Assembly (NCBI GenBank): GCA_039881045.1
Contig: JAYWVB010000081.1
Coordinates: forward strand, 50,026-114,025
Origin: Chaetomium olivaceum
Taxonomy: Eukaryota > Ascomycota > Sordariomycetes > Sordariales > Chaetomiaceae
Direction of reading: 5' to 3'
DNA length: 64,000 nt
Part shown: piece by piece, positions 23,451 to 32,370 of the stretch
Numbering within the stretch: the first letter of the stretch is position 1
Layout: every line of letters starts with the position of its first letter
Notes under the pieces: generated by a model
Seen by the model: only the letters and a program-made list of their open reading frames with translations
The model's database searches: none
Told to the model about the DNA's origin: nothing
Made by a program: the position numbers and the translations under genes

Positions 23451-25781
23451 ATGCCACAGGATTCCGGTAGGTATCCCCAGTCGCCCTTAGCAGCCTTCGC
23501 TTCTCGCGATAACGGCGGAGATCGTTCTCACTCTAACGTCCAGTCGCAGACTCGGATACGATCCGTATCCTGGTTTCAACCGATAACCATGTCGGGTTTG
23601 AAGAGCGAGACCCCATTCGCAAGGATGACAGTTGGCGCACTTTTGATGAGATCATGCAGCTCGCCCGCACTCGCGATGTCGATATGGTCCTCCTCGGTGG
23701 TGACCTGTTCCACGACAACAAACCGTCGCGCAAGTCCATGTACCAAGTCATGCGTTCACTCCGGAAGAACTGTCTCGGAATGAAGCCCTGTGAGCTCGAA
23801 TTTTTGAGCGACGCCGCCGAGGTCTTCGAGGGCGCGTTTCCCCATGTCAACTATCAGGACCCCGACATCAACATATCCACGCCTGTTTTTTCTATCCACG
23901 GGAACCATGATGATCCAAGCGGCGACGGCCACTACTGCTCGCTCGACCTACTCCAGGTGGCAGGATTAGTCAACTACTTTGGGCGCGTTCCCGAGGCCGA
24001 CAATATCCAGGTCAAACCTATCCTTCTCCAGAAGGGGAAAACGAAGCTGGCCCTCTACGGGCTAAGCAATGTACGCGACGAGCGCATGCACCGCACATTT
24101 AGGGATAACAAGGTTAGGTTTTACCGACCGGGTCAGCAGAAGGCCGATTTCTTCAACCTCTTGGCCGTGCACCAGAACCATTACGCACATACGCCAACCA
24201 GCTACCTTCCGGAGAACATGCTGCCCGATTTCTTGGACCTCGTGTTATGGGGCCACGAACATGAATGCCTCATTGACCCCCAGCGGAATTCAGAGACCGG
24301 GTTTCACGTCATGCAGCCTGGCTCGTCGGTGGCGACATCACTTGTGCCGGGGGAGGCTGTGACCAAACAAGTCGCGATTCTCAGCATCACCGGCAAGTCA
24401 TTCGAGGTGGACAAGATTCCATTAAAGACTGTCCGACCGTTCGTCACTCGGGAAATCACGCTAGCCAATGACAGTCGTTTCAAAGGGCTAGAAAAAAAAC
24501 AAGATAATCGTCAAGACATCACAAAACGGCTCATGCTCATTGTGGATGAGATGATTGAGGAGGCAAACGCGAAATGGCGGTCCATCCACAACGAAGCCGA
24601 GATGCAAGAAGACGAAGATGAGGGACAACCATTGCCTCTGATTCGGCTCAAGGTAGAATATACAGCCCCGGAAGGATCGAAGTATGAGGTCGAAAATCCG
24701 CAGCGTTTCTCCAACAGATTCGCGGGGAAAGTAGCGAACCAAAACGATGTTGTGTACTTTTACCGGAAGAAAACGGGAACCTCGAGTAGGTGCAATCTCC
24801 TGTTGGCGACCATGGGACAACAATGCTGACATTACTGCCTACAGGGAAAGCCAAGGACGGAAATACACTCCTGAGCAGCATGACACAAGCCCTCGAATCC
24901 GTAGACACCTCAAGGTTGACACGCTGGTGCAGGAATTTTTTGCCCAACAATCGCTCAAGATCCTCCCGCAAGCGCCATTTGGAGACGCCGTCAACCAGTT
25001 CGTCAGCAAGGACGACAAGCACGCAGTTGAGATGTTCGTTATAGATTCGCTCTCATCCCAAGTCAAGGGCTTGCTACAGCTCGACGATGACAGGATAACC
25101 GAAGGTCTCGACGCCCACATCGATGATTTTCGAAAGGTCATGGAGAAAAGCTTCGTGTCGGGGCAACGGAAACAGGCCCAGCGCAAGAAGCGATTCAAGG
25201 AGAAGCCTGACGGTTGGGATTCCGACTTGGACGGTCACTGGACAGCGCAACCTGGGGCTATTGAGGAAGTGCCGGCATCACCAGAGCCGGTCAAAGGACG
25301 CGGGCGCACGCGACCGAACCTAGGAGTTATGCTCAGTGACGGCGATGAAGAGCTACCGGATGACGAACCTCCCGCAACAAAAGCACCAGCCAAGCGAGTA
25401 GCAACAAAAACAACAAAATCCACGAAAAAGGCAGTCCCAGCCAAGAAGGCAGCGCCAACCAAGAAGACGGCTATTCCGAAGAAAGCTCCGGCACGGGGTC
25501 GGAAGAAAGCAAATCCGTTCCAAGACAGTGAAGAGGAGGGAGAAGAGGGGGAGGAGGATGTCATTATGGAAGATGACGTGGAATCAGAACCGCCTACAAG
25601 AGCACTGGCGAGCTCTACTCGGAACCGTGGTGCTGCTGCCAGACCCCGGCAAACGACCATCAATTTCTCACAATCCCAAAAGCCCAAGACGTCGCAGAAG
25701 CCCGTTGAGATTAGCGACGACGAAATTTCAGAGGATGACGCCTTCGAGTCGATGCCGGCAACGCGAAGCCGGCGACGGTAA
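23451..25781 (+). CDS. MRE11: Double-strand-break repair nuclease MRE11, frame interrupted after exon 2
   Basis: Nuclease subunit of the MRE11-RAD50-NBS1 complex that detects and trims broken DNA ends. Exon 1 is 23451-23466 (16 nt, MPQDS), exon 2 is 23544-24785, exon 3 starts at 24845. Phosphoesterase motifs are complete: STDNHVG, GGDLFHDN, GNHDD, VHQNHYAH and WGHEHE. The capping domain runs to KVANQNDVVYFYRKKTGTS. From exon 3 the spliced frame reads RKAKDG...ALESVDT, then at about 24909-24915 the conserved continuation KVDTLVQEFFAQQSLKILPQ is in another frame. A single missing base (CC for CCC) would explain it. The C-terminus is Lys/Ala-rich with PAKKA-type repeats and acidic patches, as in fungal MRE11. 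Total length would be about 720 residues. Confidence 0.9.
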
Positions 25782-26236
25782 ACGGGCGTTTTAGAATCAG
25801 ATAGGGGGGTGAATGTTAGAGTAGCATATGGTTAACTACCCATCCATGGGCTTTGCAGGCATACAGGACTTTGCAATTTCGAAGCGGAAGACCACGCACA
25901 CACTCATATAAATGCTTGTTCTGCTGGTGATCGACTGAGCGGCGGGTTTTGGGCCGCGTCCCAGCCATCAAGGTCCCCATGCGGCAGGTGATGTCTCTGT
26001 AGTGTGACAACAGCCCGCTTAGCCACACGTCCGAATATAAAAATACGCAGTATTAATGGAACTTTCCATATCCATAACACTGAAACAACAGTATCAAAGA
26101 ATCGGCCAACTGTAAAAGGCACACTCGCCATCACGTGACTAACCCTTCTCACCACCCCCCCCACTCCCAACTTCCTACTTGCTGCATTGCCATCACACTC
26201 TGCCAGGAAACCGCAAGCACCACCTCATCCATAACA
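25782..26236. other. Intergenic region MRE11-TAF10
   Basis: Compact spacer with the MRE11 3' flank and TAF10 promoter. Nothing else seen. Confidence 0.6.
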
Positions 26237-26899
26237 ATGGCGACCAATTTCTCGACGGACAAGGCAGAACAAATGACGGCACCGGTCACGGACGCAAACG
26301 GCGCGCAGCCAAGCGAGACCACTGAAGCAAATGCCGACGACGCGCCTGTGCCACCCGCCACCGAACCCAGGTTGCCGACGCGGAAAGATGCGTCGCTCAA
26401 GGAATTTCTCAACAAGATGGATGATTATGCGCCGATAGTATGCATTATTTTGACGCCATGCGGAAGTAAGCTGACGAAAGCCCACCTACAGATCCCCGAT
26501 GCAGTCACCAACTACTATATGACACGGGCCGGCCTCCCACCACCGCCACAGACCGACCAACGCCTCGCGCGGCTGCTGGCGCTAGCCACACAGAAATTCA
26601 TCGCTGACATTGCTGCGGACGCCTACCAATACAGTCGCATCCGCGCGAGCAACACTAATGCCAATAACCCAATGGGAAACCTGGGCGCCGCCGCAGGGTT
26701 TCCCATTCCAGGACAACCAACCAACCAGCCCGGTAACAAAGACCAAGGCCGGGGTGGGCCATTGGGCATCCAACGGCCTGGATATGGCGGTGGCGGACAA
26801 GGCGGCAGCCAGAATCGCACGGTGCTGACCATGGAGGACCTGGGCATGGCTGTTGGCGAGTTTGGCGTCAACGTCAAGCGGAGCGAGTTTTACCGCTAA
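26237..26899 (+). CDS. TAF10: TFIID/SAGA subunit TAF10
   Basis: Histone-fold subunit shared by TFIID and SAGA. Exons 26237-26437 and 26492-26899, 202 residues. The 54-bp intron is a multiple of three and has no stop, so the reading frame looks continuous with a spurious VCIILTPCGSKLTKAHLQ insert. Removing it gives MDDYAPI-IPDAVTNYYM, the family consensus. The histone fold spans LKEFLNKMDDYAPIIPDAVT, TDQRLARLLALATQKFIADIAADAYQYSRIR and, after a Gly/Pro/Gln-rich spacer, TVLTMEDLGMAVGEFGVNVKRSEFYR. The start at 26237 has the context ACAATGG; the longer upstream frame is leader sequence. Confidence 0.95.
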   Translation: MATNFSTDKAEQMTAPVTDANGAQPSETTEANADDAPVPPATEPRLPTRKDASLKEFLNKMDDYAPIVCIILTPCGSKLTKAHLQIPDAVTNYYMTRAGLPPPPQTDQRLARLLALATQKFIADIAADAYQYSRIRASNTNANNPMGNLGAAAGFPIPGQPTNQPGNKDQGRGGPLGIQRPGYGGGGQGGSQNRTVLTMEDLGMAVGEFGVNVKRSEFYR

Positions 26900-27500
26900 G
26901 ACAGGGCTACGGAATTCCCTGTTTACAGAATGGCCGCCTCCCACGAGGCGGAGCGTCTACATTTTCTATACTAGGACGGCTTACCCCGCGACCTCCCGGG
27001 CGGGGGGCCCAGTTCCCTTGGCATCGACGAGTGGTCAGGTACCCGGCTGCTCGATCCGAGGCAGCATTGTCTTCCGCTTTTTTTTATCCGGGTTGGTCAT
27101 ATGGGAGGTCCTCGCATGGTTATGCAACAAGAACAGCAGCAACGATGGCGTTGGTTGGCATTGGTTGGCGTTATTCGGGCTCGGTGATGCGTGATCTTGA
27201 CGCAAGTAGAGTACTTAGTAGAGTTTTCCTTGCTCCTTAAATAGTATTTCCGTCTCCTCGGTTCATAATTGTGTGACTCGCTAGACGCCTTCTCCCAAAC
27301 CGTCAGTTTGAGGGCTGTGGTCGCTGGGTGCCGGTAGCATCTCTCTGCTTATTTCGGCGGCGCGTTTTGTACGTTCCGCTCTAAGCGCAGATGCTCACTT
27401 ACCCGCCACATATCGTTACACGGGTTATAGTACATCGCGCCGCGAATGCCAGTGTCCCCAAGTTCGAGACATCTTTCATTCTTCCATCACACAGATCTTC
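26900..27500. other. Intergenic region TAF10-RSM19 (convergent)
   Basis: 3' flanks of two convergent genes; a T-run at 27077-27086. No gene seen. Confidence 0.6.
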
Positions 27501-28089
27501 TTATTTCTTGTTCCATATGAACGTCTTTCTTGTCCTGTCGCCTCCCGTGTTAGCTGGTGTGCTCTGTTCTTGGGAGGCCCCCGGAGATTGAAACGGGTAG
27601 GGCATACGGAGAAAACTCGCCGAGCTTATGGCCCACCATCTCCTCGGTGATGGTCACGTCATGGTAAACCTTGCCGTTGTGCACCTGAAACTTGAGGCCG
27701 ACAAAGTTAGGCAATATGGTTGCCGACCTTGCCTGTGTACGAATAGGCGCGGCCCTCTTTCCCGGTTCAGGGCGCACGATTGGGAGTCTAGGCACGGGCA
27801 AATGGTTAGAGCGCTTCAACGGTCGGGTGGCTGGACGAGATGGCGCAGGGGAGTAAAAAAGTAGAAGGCTTGTAGGCTTCTATAAACAAAAGCAGTATTT
27901 GGGCTAGGGTGAAAAAGCTCTTACGGAACGATGTGCGGCCCTGGAGACGAGGCAGTTAGTCGTGAAGCCAGCAACCCAATCGGAGGGGCATCCGACTCGG
28001 GCCGTGAGGAAAGGAAACAAGAAAGGTAACGGAGGCACCACATTACCTTTCCATACCGATCGCTTAAGCAGGCACCGTGTCGGCTGCAT
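27501..28089 (-). CDS. RSM19: Mitochondrial small-subunit ribosomal protein uS19m
   Basis: Component of the mitochondrial ribosome small subunit head. Four exons: 28089-28047, 27940-27925, 27787-27608, 27534-27501, giving 90 residues, the same size as yeast Rsm19 (91). All three introns have good donors (GTAATG, GTAAGA, GTATGC) and acceptors, and phases fit. Protein features: MQPTRCLLKRSVWKGPHIVPLPIVRP, RTQARSATILPNFVGLKFQVHNGK, then VTITEEMVGHKLGEFSPTRKT and a basic tail ending KK. The second exon is only 16 nt and the last only 34 nt including the stop, so simple ORF calling finds only the third exon. Confidence 0.93.
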
Positions 28090-28785
28090 GATGGGCAAAT
28101 CAACGGCGCAATGGTTGGTGATATCACAAGGTCGTGCTAGAGTTCGGCTGTCGTGACAAGCCGCAGGCGAAAATGGCAGGCCGCGACAAAATTATGTGGG
28201 GTATTTATCACGTGATATGTACAAACGATACTTAGTACCTTTTCCAATGTTGGGCCGCTGGGCGCAATGCCTACCTAAGGTAGGTTCCATGACCGATCCT
28301 ATATAGTCTTCCTCTTCCATTGGTAGTGTCCGATACGTATGTGGGGATTGTGAGACGGTAAGTTCAGGAGTATTAGGCGTGACTTGAGGTTTGGTGAGAC
28401 ATGATGCATTTGCAAACCCCTCCCCAAAGTACTCCCAAATTCCCAATATCTCTACTATCTTCGGCGATCCCCAATCTGGTATTCAAAGCCACTCGGTGAA
28501 CAATTATCTAACGGGGTTCTTTGCTCAAAATAATCGACCCCCAACGATAGATACATTGTAGCCCACCCACAAGTCTCGAGGCGTCTAGTCGAGGATGTCC
28601 AGGATCCGTCCGAGGGCGCAGCCCAGTCCACAATCCCATGGGTAGGGACAAAAGAATAAACTTGGCAGAGGCATGGTGGCCATTCATATACTATACGTGA
28701 TGTGCTATTTGGGGTGCCCAACTTGTCTCCGGGGGGACAACGGACGTTTTACAAACCCCTTGAGATACCAGAATGGGGGGGGATA
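28090..28785. other. Promoter side of RSM19 and junction to the transposon island
   Basis: No supportable gene. At about 28775-28800 a G-run followed by ATATATATTATTATTATT marks the 3' tail of the first LINE copy and the end of ordinary chromosome. Confidence 0.55.
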
Positions 28786-29595
28786 TATATTATTATTATT
28801 CATACTCCGCTATGCCCTAAGGCGTGCCGGACCCTCAGCTATTTAATGTACAGGAAAACCGCGCCCTCGCGGGCCGGATGAAAAACCCATACCGACAGTT
28901 AAGGAAAGTACATGTGCGTGAGCCTGCGTATACAAAGAGAGGAGGCCTCCTGGCCTCCGAGGGAGGTGCGTGCTAGGCCGCCGCTTCCAGCTCAAGCCTT
29001 CTGGCCAAACTGAACATCATCAGCCTCCCTGAGTCCATTAGCCATTCCAGGACCCTCCCCGCGAGCCGTGCCGATGTAGGATCAATACCGTGTAGAACAG
29101 AGTAAAAGTCCCGTCGCGTTCGAATATCAGTTCTCTCCCATCTTCGAGTCAGCGGTGGAGCCTAACACCACACCACCAGGTGTTCGGCAGTCTCCCGTCC
29201 CTCGCCGCACTGGCAGGCGGGCGTTAGGACCTCTGGGACTCCCCGTGTAAACAGAAAGTCCCGTAGGCCTACTGCCCCTGTCCGGATCTGGACCAGCAGA
29301 GAGCTCTTCGCCTTGCTCAGGCCGTCGTGTCGTCATAGGGTTTCGTCCCGGAACAGCGTCTCCCGCTGATGGTCAAGGTCGTCCGCCGGTCTGATGACTG
29401 CTCTGCCGTCTCCTTCCTTCAGCCACCTCGCTCTCCAGGCGTCCTCTACCACACTGTCCGTGTCTGCGGCTCCCCCCGTCCAGCGCGCGATTGTGCTCGC
29501 GGCTTTCTCCACTGCCGTGGGCTCCTGTAGTCCCACGGTTCGCGGCCGGCCCCTGTTGCCGCTCCTCGGGCGGAGCCTCTGCTGAGGGGGGATAT
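28786..29595 (-). mobile_element. Tad-like LINE, family A, 5'-truncated copy (pseudogene)
   Basis: C-terminal part of a LINE polyprotein. The Zn-knuckle-like ending CQCGEGRETAEHLVVWC and the closing block LARRLELEAAA are readable on the minus strand, but the frame is cut by a TGA (in the stretch DETL-RRHD) and a TAG after VVWC. The 3' UTR ends in an ATT microsatellite at 28786-28802. A second copy lies at 50712-51325; the two agree base by base over most of their shared length. 5' truncation plus a microsatellite tail is what target-primed reverse transcription leaves. Confidence 0.85.
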
Positions 29596-29955
29596 ATATA
29601 TTATTGACTTCGGTGCCTTGAGCTCTCTGGTTCACAGAAGACAGGAATGCCGAGTATAAAAACAATTGACTAAATAGTAAACTAAAACGTTGAGGGGAGC
29701 TTCCCACGACCTAGAAGACTCGAATCTGTACCCGACGCATTGCTCGAGTACAGCTCCCAAAACCGTAGCGCCGTCCACCACTCTTTAAATTTCTTATTAC
29801 ATTTAATAGCTTCAGCCGAATACTGAGTGCCATTCGTCGTCATTCACCAACACTCATCACACTTGAGCAGGGAAAGATTCAAGGTCACCTCCGCTAGGCT
29901 AGACTTGCTCGCTCTTGTTGCGTCCGCCACGTATTCCATTAAACAACAAGTACAT
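29596..29955. other. Spacer between LINE-A copy and Gypsy LTR
   Basis: 360 bases of moderate GC with no open frame of note and no match to the other repeats in the window. It may be host sequence trapped between insertions. Confidence 0.5.
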
Positions 29956-30373
29956 TGTGACGAACCTCTCCTGGACCTTGTCCTGTTAGGGTTCAGTCTG
30001 ATTGAAGGTGTCTTGCAAAGGTACTAGGTTCGGTGCAGCCAAAGGGTGCACAACAAAGACTTGTCTCAACAGTAGGCTCTCGAGCTTGTAGCGAACTGTA
30101 GTTGTGATTGCTAACTGGAGAACTCCCAGAGCTCTCCAGAACGAGTGACTATATACTATCTAAGTCTACAGGTACCTTGTACCTGTGTTTCCTGGATCGT
30201 CTTATCCTTCAGACGATCCATATTGGATCGTCTTATCCTTTACACGATCCCCGGATCGTGCGTTTACTTCAACGATCCGTTCCTGATTGGCTGATGCCCC
30301 ATTCTTCATGATTGGCTTGGACCGCTCCCGGCGCGGCCCCGCTTGGCCACTGCATGTGGCCATATCCGTGACA
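29956..30373 (-). repeat. Gypsy LTR, variant A (3' LTR side of the pol fragment)
   Basis: 418 bp, from TGTGACGAACC to CCGTGACA on the plus strand, so TG...CA in either sense. The R/U5 half (29956-30165) is nearly identical to the LTRs at 44353, 63136 and (inverted) 38689. The U3 half differs: it holds three successive palindromes built from GGATCGT...ACGATCC (30194-30280), followed by GATTGG (inverted CCAAT box). Not RIPed. No clean target duplication is seen with the LTR at 44353. Confidence 0.88.
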
Positions 30374-30506
30374 CGATGTCCCTCCTCCGTGCCTTTCGTC
30401 CCGAAAGACCTTAATGATCTTCTTTCTTAAGTAGCGCCGACAGCCCATCTTGACGTGTGTGTGGTCCCCCTGTCCTTCTCCCTATCCTCGCGATGTTGCT
30501 GACAAA

Positions 30507-31052
30507 ATGTCGACCCGTATAAGCAAAGCGAAACCCAAACCCTCCGTTCCTCACCCTAAAACTATTAAACGCGACGAGTTGTTGGCGCGGATCCTGCGCA
30601 TCGGAGTCATCATGCAGAAGCCTTGTTCTCAATGCGAAGAGCTCGGCATCGAGTGTAAGGTGTCCTCTGATGATTCTTTTTCTTGTTACGAGTGTACCCG
30701 CCGGCACGAGCCTTTCTGCGATGCCTTGGGTGTAACAGCCCAGAAATTCCAGCGCATCGTGGCTCAGCATGATCGGGTCGAGTCGGACTTAGAGCAAGCG
30801 GAGGCTTTAGCGGAGGCGGCCAACGCCAAAGTGCGTCGCCTCCGAAATCTGAAAAGAACGTGGTTGGTGAAGATGCAGCGTGCTATCGCGCGAGGGCTTG
30901 GCTCCATCGAGGAGCTGGAAAAGCTGGAGCGTAAGGAAGCGGAAGAGGCGGCAGCGAAAACGTCCGCCGCCCAGTCGTCGGCAGATCCCCCTCACGATCC
31001 CTCTTGGCTTCCAAGGTTTGTATCCCTGCTTTTCTTCGCGTGTGGCTGCTAA
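30507..31052 (+). CDS. Antisense ORF inside the Gypsy 3' end (Cys-rich coiled-coil protein)
   Basis: 181-codon frame on the strand opposite to pol, starting MSTRISKAKPKPSVPHPK. It has a cysteine cluster CSQCEELGIECKVSS...CYECTRRHEPFCD, resembling a fungal Zn-cluster, and then a long charged coiled coil (DRVESDLEQAEALAEAANAKVRRLRNLKRTW; LEKLERKEAEEAAAK). It lies between the 3' LTR and the chromodomain end of pol and overlaps the pol frame by about 170 bp. Proteins of this look are often met next to fungal Gypsy elements; function unknown. The frame is intact although pol is broken. Confidence 0.65.
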   Translation: MSTRISKAKPKPSVPHPKTIKRDELLARILRIGVIMQKPCSQCEELGIECKVSSDDSFSCYECTRRHEPFCDALGVTAQKFQRIVAQHDRVESDLEQAEALAEAANAKVRRLRNLKRTWLVKMQRAIARGLGSIEELEKLERKEAEEAAAKTSAAQSSADPPHDPSWLPRFVSLLFFACGC

Positions 31053-32370
31053 CGTTCAGACTTAGTTTTTTCTGGCGAACCTTCCGCCGAATTCGACTGG
31101 TCTTTGGGCGATCCTTTAGCTGGGGTCGATTTGTCCGTAGGGCCTCCTTGGGTCGATCCGGGTTCCTCTGGTGGAACTCCTGAAGTTTCTCGGGGCAGTT
31201 GAGATTTGTAGCGGGTTGCCATGAATTGTCTTCTGGGCCAAAGTCCAGCCACTTGACCAAATACTCCAACTGTCCTTTCGTGATGCGTGAATCTAGGACT
31301 TCCTCAACGTCCCACTCCTCCTCTTCGTCTTCTGCCTCAGCGTCCTTGTCGAGTCTCGCGTTCTTGGGCGCTGGCTCCAGAAGCGAGATGTGGAAAACGT
31401 TGGTCCGTAGTCGCATTGTTGAGGGTAACGCGAGTGCGTAATTGTTCTCCGAAATCTTTTTGTCGATTTTGAACGGTCCGATTTTGCGAAAATCGAGCTT
31501 CCTGCTTGGTCGTTTCGTGCGAAGATTCCGGGAGACGAGATAGACTTTATCCCCCTCCTCCAGGCGAGGTCCCTCGAGCCTGGTTCTGTCGTAGAACTTC
31601 TTCATCCTGGTTCGTACGAACTCGAGTTCCTCTTTGAGCATCGCGTGCAGCGCGCTCATTTTGTCGGCTTTGACTGCCGCTCTGGGCACCGAGACCTCGG
31701 GCCCTTGTCGCAAGTCTGCCTCGTAGCCGTAATTCGCGAAGAACGGCGTGACCTTCGTGGTCTCCGTGACGGTGGTGTTGTAGGCGAGTTGTGCCGTTGG
31801 CAGCAGCTCGACCCAATTGTCCTGCTGGAAATTGACATACAACCGCAGGTATTGTTCGACAACCTGGTTGAGTCGTTCCGTCTGTCCGTCCGTTTGTGGG
31901 TGGTAAGCGGTCGAAAGCTTACTCTTCGTACCCAGCTTCGTCATCAGAGCCTGCCAAAACTTTGATGCGAACTTCGTGTCTCTGTCCGTGATCCATTCCT
32001 CTGGCCATCCGTGGACCGAGGTGATGTTGCGATAGATCACGTCTGCGAGTTGTTCTGCTGACCATGTCTCCTTGTAAGGGAGGAAATAGCTCCACTTGGT
32101 GAGTCTGTCCACGATTGTGAGGATGCTGTCGTATTCCACTCCCGTTACTGAATCTTTGGAGGCTAGTAGTTTGGTGATGAAGTCCATCGTCACCGAACTC
32201 CATGGTCGTTCTGCGACTGGCAGCGGTTGCAACAGCCCATATGGCTTGTGCCGTCCCGGTTTGCTTCGTCTGCAGAGGTCGCACTCTGCCAGGACTGCCT
32301 CTGTCGCTTGTTTGATTCCTGGGAAGTCGTAGTTTTGCTTGACTTTCGCAATTTTTTTGCTGATTCCCAT
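30883..32370 (-). CDS. Gypsy integrase with C-terminal chromodomain
   Basis: Open for 495 codons. The N-terminal zinc-binding end is visible as CDLCRRSK, followed by the catalytic core: SVTMDFITKL (first Asp), DRDTKFASKFWQ (second Asp) and YHPQTDGQTERLNQ with the Glu. GPFKIDKKISENNYALALP is the GPY/F module. The chromodomain is EEWDVEEVLDSR...LEYLVKWLDFGPEDNSWQPATNL, which directs such elements to heterochromatin. The end overlaps the antisense ORF. This is the downstream part of the pol frame broken in the neighbouring segment. Confidence 0.9.
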   Translation of the reverse strand: MGISKKIAKVKQNYDFPGIKQATEAVLAECDLCRRSKPGRHKPYGLLQPLPVAERPWSSVTMDFITKLLASKDSVTGVEYDSILTIVDRLTKWSYFLPYKETWSAEQLADVIYRNITSVHGWPEEWITDRDTKFASKFWQALMTKLGTKSKLSTAYHPQTDGQTERLNQVVEQYLRLYVNFQQDNWVELLPTAQLAYNTTVTETTKVTPFFANYGYEADLRQGPEVSVPRAAVKADKMSALHAMLKEELEFVRTRMKKFYDRTRLEGPRLEEGDKVYLVSRNLRTKRPSRKLDFRKIGPFKIDKKISENNYALALPSTMRLRTNVFHISLLEPAPKNARLDKDAEAEDEEEEWDVEEVLDSRITKGQLEYLVKWLDFGPEDNSWQPATNLNCPEKLQEFHQRNPDRPKEALRTNRPQLKDRPKTSRIRRKVRQKKLSLNVSSHTRRKAGIQTLEAKRDREGDLPTTGRRTFSLPPLPLPYAPAFPAPRWSQALAR

